Shown: positions 6,239 through 13,560, counted from the stretch's first letter. The stretch: DNA of 13,603 nt from JASSUD01 sp031963365 (GCA_031963365.1 JASSUF010000064.1:1-13603); one strand, 5' to 3'. Notes: generated by a model from the sequence alone, not told the origin. A program made the numbers and translations.

Positions 6239-7540
6239 ATGCATATTAACCCGACCTCTTCCTATACTCCTGCAATTTTCAATACACCGCCACAAAATAG
6301 ATTAGAAAATAAAGATATTTTCTCTAATCTGCCGCCAGAAGTACTGTCCATAATTTTTGAGTTCCTGTCTACTCCAAATGCATTCAATGAACACACAGAT
6401 GCTCAGCAACCATTAATGCATCCGCTAGTTATTACATCTACCTTATTAAAAGAAGTTTTAGTGCAGCAGCATATAGAGCAGCAGAATCTATTTATTTCAC
6501 AACAATTGATAGCACTCATGCAGGTTAGCAAAAAATTTCCTCCAATTATATATTCATTATTGGATAGATCTAACACCCATGCAAAATCCAATTGGGTTGG
6601 CGCACAAATGAAACAGAGTTCGAGGAGAATCCATGAGATCGCAAATAATACAAATCTCTTAAAATCAGCGCACATCCGAGATAATATACATAATGCATTA
6701 AAAAACATACAGCATATAGAATTTAGCTTTTCTGATGAGTCATATGATAAAAGTACATTGAAAAAATTTCTTATTATATTGGATGTGATAGCGGAGAAAA
6801 GGAATCTGCAAAGTTTAGATATATGTATATGTAGGGCATTTAAAAATAGCCCCTCCGTACTTATTTTTATGCTTAAAAAAATTCTACAGCAGAATCTTGC
6901 ATTAAGCGAAATGACTTTGCTTCTCGAAGAAAATAGAATAACCGATTTACATATCTCAAAGCTCGCTCCATACTTAAATAAAAATATTTCTAAATTTACT
7001 TTAGAGGATAATGAAATTAGAGATATAGGCGTAAAATATTTATCCCAGAATTTAAAAAATATGCGCCTATCTGAATTAACTTTAAGAGGCGCTGATATAA
7101 CTGATGAAGGTTTTCTTAATTTGGCAAAATCGCTCCCAGATACACTTGAAAGACTAGATTTATCCGTGAATCACATTAGCGGGGCTGCATATATAGAGCC
7201 CTTAGAAAAATTACCAACAAATTTAAAATACTTACATATAGATGAAAATGAAATTAGTGATGAAGGACTCGAGTATTTTTTAAATAGCCTACCAAAGGGT
7301 CTGGAAGAATTATCGTTATCAGAAAACTATATTAGTAGCGCAGGGCTTCAATATATAATCAAAATTTTAAAAAACGACCTTAAAAGATTATATTTACATC
7401 AAAATACTATTTGTGATGAAGGCGCTTCTAGAATGCGCGATGTATTACCAGAAACTTCAATAGAAGATATGATTCTGAGTTTTGATCTTCAAAATAAATA
7501 TAAAGCGCTTAATAAAAATAAAAAAATAGTCGAATTTTAG
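6239..7540 (+). CDS. F-box-like and leucine-rich-repeat protein, probable eukaryote-directed effector
   Basis: The product has 433 residues. An F-box-like motif, NLPPEVLSIIFEFLS at 30-44, is followed after an insertion by LMQVSKKF at 93-100, which resembles the second half of an F-box. From about 221 to 407 there are seven leucine-rich repeats of the ribonuclease-inhibitor style (pattern LxxLxLxxNxIsdeGlxxL). The last four start at L303, L329, L355 and L381 with an exact 26-residue period, continuing from L277. F-box proteins recruit Skp1 of SCF ubiquitin ligases in eukaryotes, with LRRs as the substrate-binding part; bacteria use such proteins as secreted effectors. No signal peptide or membrane segment is seen, so export would need a type III, IV or similar system not present here. 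The gene is much more AT-rich than dolP and selO and has only a weak ribosome site before the ATG, both in line with an acquired gene. Confidence 0.8.
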   Translation: MHINPTSSYTPAIFNTPPQNRLENKDIFSNLPPEVLSIIFEFLSTPNAFNEHTDAQQPLMHPLVITSTLLKEVLVQQHIEQQNLFISQQLIALMQVSKKFPPIIYSLLDRSNTHAKSNWVGAQMKQSSRRIHEIANNTNLLKSAHIRDNIHNALKNIQHIEFSFSDESYDKSTLKKFLIILDVIAEKRNLQSLDICICRAFKNSPSVLIFMLKKILQQNLALSEMTLLLEENRITDLHISKLAPYLNKNISKFTLEDNEIRDIGVKYLSQNLKNMRLSELTLRGADITDEGFLNLAKSLPDTLERLDLSVNHISGAAYIEPLEKLPTNLKYLHIDENEISDEGLEYFLNSLPKGLEELSLSENYISSAGLQYIIKILKNDLKRLYLHQNTICDEGASRMRDVLPETSIEDMILSFDLQNKYKALNKNKKIVEF

Positions 7541-7572
7541 ATTGTTTTTACACCCCGTGGCATAGTCCCAGT

Positions 7573-9117
7573 TTATGAAGAGCAACTCACTTGGAGCGAA
7601 GCTGCCCAGGTGGGAGGTAGTTGTGCGTACGCTTCATATTCTGGCGAAGCATCAAATGGGCAGCGTAGCACCTTAAGCAACCGCTCTACTTCAGAGAAAT
7701 CTTTTTCTTTAGCAAGCTCTATGGCTTGTTCAGCTAGATGATTGCGCAAAATATATTGTGGGTTCACGCGGTTCATGGCGCTGGCGCGTTCGGTATCGTC
7801 AAGGTCTTCATAGACTAAGCGAGCACGGTAGGCTTGCAACCAAGTATGAAACGCTGCGCAATCAATAGTAAAAAGAGCGCTCACGTCTGCATCGCCTCTT
7901 GTGTCGTGTTGAGACACAAGAGCCAATCGACGAAACGTTAAGCTAAAGTCTGCACGGTTTTCATGCATGGTGTTAAGCAATTGGTCGATTAGCTTTGCAT
8001 CGTCCTCACGCTCATGCATTAAGCCCAATTTGGCACGCACCCTAGCTCTAAATATTTGCATGAAGCGAGGCTTGAATGTATTAATAATAGCGCCTATTTC
8101 TTCAACTGCATTTTGCTTGCTGCTAGTACGCTGAACTTCAAGCTTAATTATTGGAAATAGCGCTTGTGCTAGACACAATAGATTCCAATAAGCGATATCT
8201 GGCTGCTTTTTATAGGCATAGCGACCCGTTATATCTGAATGATTGCAGATATGATCAAAGTTAAAACCATCCATAAAACCATAAGGGCCGTAATCTATAG
8301 TTAAGCCCAGAATAGACATATTATCGGTATTCATCACGCCATGACAAAAGCCTATTGCCTGCCATTGTGCGATTAGGTCTGCTGTGCATCGCGTTACTTC
8401 TTGAAATAATGTTAGATAAGGCCTATCGGTATTGGCGCACTGAGGATAATGACGCGTAATAATATGTTGAGCGAGTTGCTCTATCAGGTCATAGCGATCC
8501 AGTGCATAAAAATGTTCGAAATGGCCAAAGCGCACAAAACTGGGGGCAATGCGTGTGGTAATGGCCGCTGTTTCAATCTGCTCACGGCGCACGGGTAAAT
8601 CGGAACCCATCACACACAATGCGCGGGTAGTAGGCACGCCAAGGTAGTGCATTGCCTCTGAACATAAAAATTCACGGATAGAAGAACGCAGTACTGCGCG
8701 CCCATCGCCCATTCTTGAATAGGGCGTAGGTCCTGCACCTTTTAACTGGACCTCATAGCGGTTTTGATCATGCTGAATTTCACCAAAGGTCAGCGCGCGA
8801 CCGTCCCCCAGTTGGCCAGCCCAGCTACCGAATTGATGGCCTGAATATACTGTTGCGAATGGCATGTTTTCAGGGGCATCAAACAGAGCATTGCCGGCAA
8901 ACCATTCGATAAAAGCACGATCCTGCACAATGTGTGCACTAAAACCTAGTAATGCCACGACATCTTCTGAGAAGCCTACTAAGTAAGGATTAGGAACTGG
9001 CGTGGTTGGCACTCTTGTATAAAACTCAGGGCCAAGCGATACAAAGCTATCTGACAGGGGTGGTGCGAATACGCCAGATGCATTAAAAATATCGACTGCA
9101 GAAAAAGAAGAGGGCAT
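7573..9117 (-). CDS. selO: Protein adenylyltransferase SelO (YdiU family pseudokinase)
   Basis: SelO transfers AMP from ATP to protein hydroxyl groups, using a kinase fold in which ATP sits in a flipped orientation. The 514-residue product has the full family pattern: VYSGHQFGSWAGQLGDGRAL at about 90-109, QLKGAGPTPYSRMGDGRAVL at 124-143, RFGHFEHF, the active-site segment HGVMNTDNMSILGLTIDYGP at 259-278 with its Asn and Asp residues, and FDHICNHSD. It ends in VSCSS as in E. coli, with Cys rather than selenocysteine. I chose the ATG at 9117 because homologues begin near here. A longer frame from GTG at 9177 would start inside the terminator hairpin of the upstream gene. No clear ribosome site precedes 9117. 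The gene converges with the LRR gene, about 30 bp away. Confidence 0.93.
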   Translation of the reverse strand: MPSSFSAVDIFNASGVFAPPLSDSFVSLGPEFYTRVPTTPVPNPYLVGFSEDVVALLGFSAHIVQDRAFIEWFAGNALFDAPENMPFATVYSGHQFGSWAGQLGDGRALTFGEIQHDQNRYEVQLKGAGPTPYSRMGDGRAVLRSSIREFLCSEAMHYLGVPTTRALCVMGSDLPVRREQIETAAITTRIAPSFVRFGHFEHFYALDRYDLIEQLAQHIITRHYPQCANTDRPYLTLFQEVTRCTADLIAQWQAIGFCHGVMNTDNMSILGLTIDYGPYGFMDGFNFDHICNHSDITGRYAYKKQPDIAYWNLLCLAQALFPIIKLEVQRTSSKQNAVEEIGAIINTFKPRFMQIFRARVRAKLGLMHEREDDAKLIDQLLNTMHENRADFSLTFRRLALVSQHDTRGDADVSALFTIDCAAFHTWLQAYRARLVYEDLDDTERASAMNRVNPQYILRNHLAEQAIELAKEKDFSEVERLLKVLRCPFDASPEYEAYAQLPPTWAASLQVSCSS

Positions 9118-9154
9118 GCCAAAAATAGCGAAATGGAATCGCTCAATTGCTAGT

Positions 9155-9210
9155 GAAAAAGAAAGCCCGCGCTGCACTTACTTATATTTAGAAGTAAGTG
9201 CAGCGCGGGC
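9155..9210 (-). terminator. Strong intrinsic terminator after the PCu(A)C-like gene
   Basis: Two perfectly complementary 19-nt arms (9165-9183 and 9192-9210), very GC-rich at the base, are separated by an 8-nt loop. On the minus strand the stem is followed by TTTCTTTTTC (9155-9164). It lies just past the stop of the gene at 9232-9705 and upstream of selO, so selO probably has its own promoter within a very short gap. Confidence 0.85.
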
Positions 9211-9231
9211 AGATACTGCGCGCAGCCTATA

Positions 9232-9705
9232 TTAATACAGTTCTGCGGAGGTACGCACTGGCAATCTAACTTCTACGGACTCACCTGTTGAGAAAAGCAA
9301 TACCACACGGATATTGTCACCAAGAGCAATAGCGCGGGTGGGACGCTCAAACGAGAGGTGATAACCGCCTCTGGTGAGGGCCACCTGGCTGTTTGCAGGG
9401 ATAACGAGATTATTAACCTTCACTATTCTAGTCGTGTTCCCCTCTACAACATTTCGCTGAAATGTTACTAGGTCGTAATCTGGACTAGAAGCGGAAACCA
9501 CTGTAATAGCGCGGGAGGTTGGATTTTGAAGCGTCAAATAGCCAGCTGCAGGCAATTTATTCGGCAGCCAGTGAACCCATGCCGAGCGGGGCGTTACTTT
9601 AATAATCGACGATGTAGCAGCTACTGTGTTAGTGGCAAAGAAAGGGGTAACTAAAAGGCTTGCGCACCATAATGCGAGACAGGCAAATACTCGATATTTT
9701 GTCAT
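9232..9705 (-). CDS. Exported PCu(A)C-domain protein with degenerate copper site
   Basis: This 157-residue protein has a Sec signal peptide (about residues 1-30: KYR, hydrophobic core, cleavage near VAA) and a cupredoxin-like PCu(A)C domain: SAWVHWLPNKLPAAGYLTLQ at 41-60, VVSASSPDY, LVIPANSQVAL, RGGYHLSF at 112-119, and IRVVLLFSTGESVEV near the end. PCu(A)C chaperones bind Cu(I) in the periplasm through H-x10-M-x21-H-x-M and deliver it to cytochrome oxidase. Here the same spacing holds residues Q83, I94, H116 and S118, so three of four ligands are replaced. Copper delivery in the usual way is therefore doubtful. The ATG at 9705 is fixed by CGAGGA (9711-9716) 5 nt upstream and by the signal peptide; the frame is open further upstream but would hide it. 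A strong terminator follows. Confidence 0.8.
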   Translation of the reverse strand: MTKYRVFACLALWCASLLVTPFFATNTVAATSSIIKVTPRSAWVHWLPNKLPAAGYLTLQNPTSRAITVVSASSPDYDLVTFQRNVVEGNTTRIVKVNNLVIPANSQVALTRGGYHLSFERPTRAIALGDNIRVVLLFSTGESVEVRLPVRTSAELY

Positions 9706-10040
9706 TTTTATCCTCGTTGGATAGATGTCGTAACCATTGAATCCTGCCCAGTAATATCGAGCAAGCGTTTCAATTTGCACTGGGGTGCTCGTCAATCCCA
9801 TATTGCATTGGGAATTTAATATTCTGTTTAGGTTAAAGCCATGCTGAATTAAAAGCAGGGAGATTCCTATTCAAAATAACTTTAAGACGTGCATTACAAC
9901 ACTGCCCTAAATGTTTACGCCATGCGTTAAATAACGGATAGATAGGGTTGAAATAGGATCGAGTGGAAAGTATTTTTAAAGAATTACATGCAATCACACA
10001 GCATGATTGGATAGTGCATGATCTATTCGCTTGATTAGCG

Positions 10041-10103
10041 ATTTGAGGAGGATGGCGACCATTCGAGGAGGAGGATGGCGACCATTCGAGGAGGAGAATG
10101 GCC
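10041..10103. repeat. Three-copy tandem repeat of 20-23 bp
   Basis: The unit is ATT(T/C)GAGGAG(GAG)GATGGCGACC: copies lie at 10041-10060, 10061-10083 (one extra GAG) and 10084-10103 (last copy diverged to GAATGGCC). Copies one and two are identical apart from the GAG insertion and one T/C change. It lies just beyond the terminator of the cyd operon. Confidence 0.85.
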
Positions 10104-10114
10104 TGCTGAAAATG

Positions 10115-10141
10115 GGTGGGACCTTGCGCCCCACCTTTTTT
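10115..10141. terminator. Intrinsic terminator, probably bidirectional, at the end of the cyd operon
   Basis: GGTGGG (10115-10120) pairs with CCCACC (10130-10135) over a 9-nt loop. On + it is followed by six T. On the minus strand it is preceded by six A and followed by CATTTTC, a weaker tail. Since the only transcription expected here comes from the cyd operon on the minus strand, it most likely ends that operon, 12 nt past the last stop. Confidence 0.65.
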
Positions 10142-10152
10142 CACTCAGTGGA

Positions 10153-10281
10153 TTAACCACTGATAGCTTTGATCACACTTCGTAGCAAGAATGCTACGAC
10201 GCTCAGCGTTCCGACTCCTGCAGCCCAAAGGCCTATAAACCACAGGAGACGGCGCATACGTGATGGATATTTAGAGTGCAT
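10153..10281 (-). CDS. Small membrane protein downstream of cydB, DUF2474-like
   Basis: This is a 42-residue protein: a short basic N-terminus (SRMRRLLW), one membrane helix at about 13-33 (FIGLWAAGVGTLSVVAFLLR) and a short basic tail. Size, single helix, the RRLxW start and position directly after cydB fit the DUF2474 family, which accompanies CIO-type bd oxidases in many proteobacteria in place of CydX. The ATG at 10281 overlaps the cydB stop as TGATG, and GGA lies 8 nt upstream inside cydB, so translational coupling is likely. A second ATG at 10257 would give a 34-residue form. Role inferred: accessory subunit that stabilises the oxidase. The family match is from memory of the pattern, not a search. 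Confidence 0.7.
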   Translation of the reverse strand: MHSKYPSRMRRLLWFIGLWAAGVGTLSVVAFLLRSVIKAISG

Positions 10282-11282
10282 CAGTGATATCCGTCGTCTG
10301 TAACTTTCCCTCGGAATACCCAATAGGCGTAGGAGGTGTATCCGATAATGATCGGAACTAATAGCAATGCACCAACTAGCATAAACGATTGGCTAGATGC
10401 CGCCGTTGCGGCTTCCCAGAGGGTAATTTTATTGGGCACCACATAGGGAAATACGCTGATGCATAAGCCTATAAACGTGAGGCCAAAGAGCGCCAAAGAC
10501 AGTAGAAATGGCCACACCTCACGCCCCCGACGCATGGTCCTGAAAAAGGCAAAGGCGACGATGCTAACTAGAAGAGGGATCTGAGCGGCCACTAATACGC
10601 CAGGCCAGCTAAACCAACGGGTAGCGTATTGAATTTTAAGAAATGGAGTGGCAATGCTAACCAGGATGATAGCTGCAAGCGTAGCGACTCCACATATCCA
10701 AGCGAGGCGACGCGCTTTGGCCTGAAGATGATGCTCTGTTTTCATATTAAGCCAGGTCGCACCGAGCAGCGCATAGCCCGCTACAACAGAAGCTCCGGTC
10801 AAGAGACTGAAAGGACTCAACCAATCCCATGTGCCTCCGCTATAGGCGCGACCAGAAACTTCAACCCCTTGTAGGATAGCCCCAAGTGTTATGCCTTGCG
10901 TAAAAGCGGCGAGCAGTGATCCACCAAAAAAAGCAAAGTCCCACAATGGTCTACCCTGCACTGTGCGCCAACGGTATTCAAAGGCAACACCCCGAAAAAC
11001 CAGGCCCAACAGCATAGCGATGATGGGGATATAAAGTGCGGACATCAACACCGCATAGGCCAGTGGGAAAGCAGCAAATAAGCCCCCACCACCGAGAATT
11101 AACCATGTCTCATTACCATCCCATACGGGTGCAATTGAATTCATCGCCTTGTCACGATGCTCACCGCTCTGGAAAAACGGAAATAAAATGCCCACGCCCA
11201 GATCAAACCCATCCATAACGATATAGGCAAAGACGGCTATAGCAAGAATTCCTGCCCAAATTACACTTAAGTCAACGGTCAT
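10281..11282 (-). CDS. cydB: Cytochrome bd-type quinol oxidase subunit II (CydB/CioB)
   Basis: This is the 333-residue inner-membrane partner of CydA in the bd-type quinol oxidase, which reduces oxygen to water without pumping protons. Family landmarks: VIWAGILAIAVFAYIVMDGF near the start, FDLGVGILFPFF, APVWDGNETWLILGGGGLFA and FPLAYAVLMSALYIPI. About eight to nine membrane helices can be seen. The start is chosen at ATG 11282, because the strong ribosome site GGAAGGGA (11289-11296) is 6 nt upstream of it. The ATG at 11288 would abut that site directly. The start overlaps the cydA end by 11 nt, indicating coupled translation. Its own stop overlaps the start of the small DUF2474-like gene. Confidence 0.93.
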   Translation of the reverse strand: MTVDLSVIWAGILAIAVFAYIVMDGFDLGVGILFPFFQSGEHRDKAMNSIAPVWDGNETWLILGGGGLFAAFPLAYAVLMSALYIPIIAMLLGLVFRGVAFEYRWRTVQGRPLWDFAFFGGSLLAAFTQGITLGAILQGVEVSGRAYSGGTWDWLSPFSLLTGASVVAGYALLGATWLNMKTEHHLQAKARRLAWICGVATLAAIILVSIATPFLKIQYATRWFSWPGVLVAAQIPLLVSIVAFAFFRTMRRGREVWPFLLSLALFGLTFIGLCISVFPYVVPNKITLWEAATAASSQSFMLVGALLLVPIIIGYTSYAYWVFRGKVTDDGYH

Positions 11283-12687
11283 GGTCATTCCCTTCCACGC
11301 GATTTAATTCTACTGAGGGTGCAGGAGTAATACCTGCAGCACGGATTGGGCCGCCAGAGATTCCTGGTTCACCATGATGGGGTACGTGGCCCATTAGTCG
11401 GAGAATATAAAAGGCACCCGCACCAAATACAGCAAAATACACTAGAGCAAAAGCCGCCAACGAAATAGCAACTGCAGGCGCAGCTAGTAAAGCAGCACTA
11501 TCTGCTGTCTTCAATAAACCATATACGGTCCAAGGCTGCCGACCAACCTCTGTGGTAATCCAACCTGCTAGTACGGATACAAAACCCATTGGTCCCATTA
11601 GCAAAGCAAAACGATGCAGCCATGTTGCTTTATACAGCTGCTTTTTCACTCTAGCGTACAGGCCCCACAATCCGAGTAAGAGCATAGCCATGCCGAGCCC
11701 AACCATAATGCGGAATGACCAGAAAATAATTGCAACAGGCGGCCAATTTGCACGGTCGATGGTATCGAGTCCAGCAAGTGGTGCATTCGGATCATGTTTT
11801 AGGATTACAGAGCCTAATTTCGGAATCTTGATTGCGCCATGCACCGTCGCAGACTCCTGATCAGGCAAACCAAACAGGACTAGTGGTGCGCCATTTGGAT
11901 GGCTATCGAAATGGCCTTCCATAGCCATGACTTTGACAGGTTGGTATTTGAGTGTATTGAGTCCATGCGCATCACCAATGAAGATTTGCAGGGGTGCTGC
12001 AACTAAAATCATCCCGATAGCCATGATAAACATCTTGCGCACACCTTCATTCGCATGACCGCGCAACAAATGCCAAGCGCCTACGGCGGCAACAACCAAC
12101 CCTGTTGTCAAATAGGCTGCAAGCAACATATGCGCCAAGCGATAGGGGAAGGATGGATTGAAGATAATGGCCCACCAATTTTCAGGTACAAACTGGCCAA
12201 CAGCGTTGATTGCATGGCCTTGAGGAGTCTGCATCCAACTATTTGCGGACAAAATCCAAAAAGCCGATGCGAAGGTGCCGATAGCCACAGCAAGTGTCGC
12301 CGCGAAGTGCAGTTTTTTGCCGACTCGGTTTAGTCCAAACAGCATGATCCCTAGAAAGCCTGCTTCTAAGAAAAAGGCTGAAAGCACCTCATAAGCCAAA
12401 AGCGGACCAAGCACAGGCCCTGTCTTATCGGAGAAAACCGGCCAATTCGTGCCAAACTGGTAAGACATGACCAGCCCTGAAACTACCCCCATCCCAAACG
12501 CGACGGCGAAGATTTTCATCCAGTATTTAAAGAGATTGAGGTAAACCTCACGTCCCGTTTTTAACCAAAGCCCCTCGAGCACCGCAAGAAAACTTGCAAG
12601 TCCAATCGAGAAAACAGGAAAAATGATGTGAAAGGACACTGTAAATGCAAATTGCATCCGTGCTAGCAGAAGAGCGCTGAACTCCAT
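11272..12687 (-). CDS. cydA: Cytochrome bd-type quinol oxidase subunit I, CIO-type (CydA/CioA)
   Basis: Subunit I carries the three hemes and the quinol site. In this 471-residue protein the heme ligands are visible: H20 (b595), H186 and M328 (b558, in FWSFRIMVG). The proton-path acids E100 and E108 lie in LAYEVLSAFFLEAGFLG. The quinol-loop residues K252 and E257 are in the same positions as in E. coli. The quinol loop (GDAHG at about 238 to WSFRIM) is short and the protein is smaller than the 522-residue E. coli CydA, which fits the cyanide-insensitive (CIO) type. The ATG at 12687 is chosen because the family starts MxxSxLLLxRxQFA; the frame is open to 12747 but that stretch lacks family features. 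GGAT upstream is a weak ribosome site. First gene of cydA-cydB-DUF2474; the upstream region is at 12688-13121. Confidence 0.95.
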   Translation of the reverse strand: MEFSALLLARMQFAFTVSFHIIFPVFSIGLASFLAVLEGLWLKTGREVYLNLFKYWMKIFAVAFGMGVVSGLVMSYQFGTNWPVFSDKTGPVLGPLLAYEVLSAFFLEAGFLGIMLFGLNRVGKKLHFAATLAVAIGTFASAFWILSANSWMQTPQGHAINAVGQFVPENWWAIIFNPSFPYRLAHMLLAAYLTTGLVVAAVGAWHLLRGHANEGVRKMFIMAIGMILVAAPLQIFIGDAHGLNTLKYQPVKVMAMEGHFDSHPNGAPLVLFGLPDQESATVHGAIKIPKLGSVILKHDPNAPLAGLDTIDRANWPPVAIIFWSFRIMVGLGMAMLLLGLWGLYARVKKQLYKATWLHRFALLMGPMGFVSVLAGWITTEVGRQPWTVYGLLKTADSAALLAAPAVAISLAAFALVYFAVFGAGAFYILRLMGHVPHHGEPGISGGPIRAAGITPAPSVELNRVEGNDHDR

Positions 12688-13121
12688 AGTCGTTTCATCC
12701 GGAGAGAGGACAGATTGGCCATTACCAATGTAGAGGTACTGGAGCATTTTTGCGCAGCAGCTGAATTCTCAGCAATATTTCTGAGAAAAGCAGGGGTACG
12801 CTCAATCTATTTATTTTAAGACATCTCAGTATATTAAGGTAAACACCGCACCCCGTACAAGATTTATGAGAAATATCCCGGTACGCAATTGGGTGGAGGA
12901 CTGCCCTTGGTTGACCTGCTTCGATTTAGCTTACAGCTGGATGATAATTTGGATAATTTCTTTCAATTTCATCTAATTTCGCGCAATTTATGGCAATTTT
13001 ATAATTCTAGAGGCCATAAACGCTGCTATCTTATAAGAAAGAGTATTTGAATTGAAATGGGGTTTAATGGACAAGGTCAAAACCTTGAAAACCACAAATA
13101 GGTTTAAGCCCACTTCTGAGC
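12688..13121. other. Upstream region of the cyd operon, no gene
   Basis: This 434-bp stretch should contain the cyd promoter. A weak minus-strand candidate is TTGTAC (12855-12860) with TAATAT (12831-12836) at an 18-bp spacing. A 7-bp inverted repeat, TTCTCAG (12766-12772) with CTGAGAA (12781-12787), lies in the expected leader. No FNR/ANR-type TTGAT-N4-ATCAA box was found. The AATTT array at 12946-13007 is listed separately, and a TATAAT hexamer at 13000-13005 faces right. Confidence 0.5.
12946..13007. repeat. Helically phased AATTT array (probable bent DNA)
   Basis: AATTT begins at 12946, 12955, 12965, 12975, 12985 and 12995, followed by AATTC at 13003. Spacings are 9, 10, 10, 10, 10 and 8 bp, close to one DNA turn. 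Bases between the tracts vary, so this is phasing of A/T tracts rather than a copied unit. Such arrays bend DNA and often bind nucleoid proteins or act near promoters. Confidence 0.7.
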
Positions 13122-13550
13122 TTACCGACGAGCCTCTTTGGCTGAAATTGCTTGCACTAATACGCGAACGTGACCTTTTTCATGCATATCTAGCGCTCGC
13201 GCAGCAGCATACGAGAGATCAATCACACGGCGGCGGCGAAAAATACCAAAAGGGCCTCGGTCGTTAATTTGGACAATTACCTGTTTATTATTTTCTAAAT
13301 TCGTAACACGTACATAGGTATTGAATGGAAGTTTGCGATGTGCAGCGGTCAATGCATGCATATTGTAGATGGCACCACTGGCTGTGCGTCGGCCATGGAA
13401 TTTTTTTCCATACCAAGATGCGTAGCCTGTTTGCGAAAAAGAGGTTGTCTTTTTTGATACTTGGGAGCTGTGGTAGTGCGCAGAAGAAGATCGTGTTGAG
13501 GAAACAGAGCTGCTGTGGCACCCGGTCATTAAGTGTAGCGCCCCACCCAT
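13122..13550 (-). CDS. RlpA-like lipoprotein (septal ring lytic transglycosylase family), start uncertain
   Basis: At least 142 residues. The double-psi beta-barrel domain of RlpA spans about 41-135: GYASWYGKKFHG, TASGAIYN, LTAAHRKLPFNTYVRVTNL with the catalytic-type His at 71, VIVQINDRGPF with the catalytic-type Asp at 97, and VIDLSYAAARALDM. RlpA proteins cleave naked glycan strands during cell separation. A C-terminal SPOR domain, present in E. coli RlpA, is absent here. A lipobox-like LMTGC (Cys at 11) follows a very short hydrophobic stretch, then a Ser-rich linker. The ATG at 13550 has no ribosome site and gives a poor signal peptide. The frame stays open to the window edge with no better start codon visible, so the true start may lie outside. 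A GC-rich hairpin sits just upstream at 13561-13589. Confidence 0.8.
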   Translation of the reverse strand: MGGALHLMTGCHSSSVSSTRSSSAHYHSSQVSKKTTSFSQTGYASWYGKKFHGRRTASGAIYNMHALTAAHRKLPFNTYVRVTNLENNKQVIVQINDRGPFGIFRRRRVIDLSYAAARALDMHEKGHVRVLVQAISAKEARR

Positions 13551-13560
13551 AAATCGGCAT

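Larger units (their letters stand above)
9706..10152. other. Gene-free stretch between the cyd operon and the PCu(A)C-like gene
   Basis: This 447-bp stretch holds the tandem repeat at 10041-10103, the hairpin and T-run at 10115-10141, and the ribosome site of the PCu(A)C-like gene. A small stem, CAATCA/TGATTG (9991-9996 with 10004-10009), is also present. The one sizeable open frame is on the minus strand and translates the tandem repeat into a low-complexity serine-rich stretch, so I do not call it a gene. Confidence 0.65.

Noticed and set aside
10041..10103. Possible CRISPR-like array
   Set aside because: The copies are adjacent with no unique spacers, and there are no cas genes; it is a simple tandem repeat.
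9833..10144. 103-codon minus-strand frame downstream of the cyd operon
   Set aside because: It starts at the operon terminator and translates the tandem repeat; no family features.
12688..12747. Longer cydA start at ATG 12747
   Set aside because: The added 20 residues have no counterpart in the family, whose members start close to the conserved LLLxRxQFA segment.
13052..13267. 71-codon + strand frame between cydA and rlpA
   Set aside because: Its first part has only a moderate ribosome site and the larger part is antisense to the conserved C-terminal region of the RlpA-like protein. A TATAAT upstream makes a transcript possible, but a protein is not supported.
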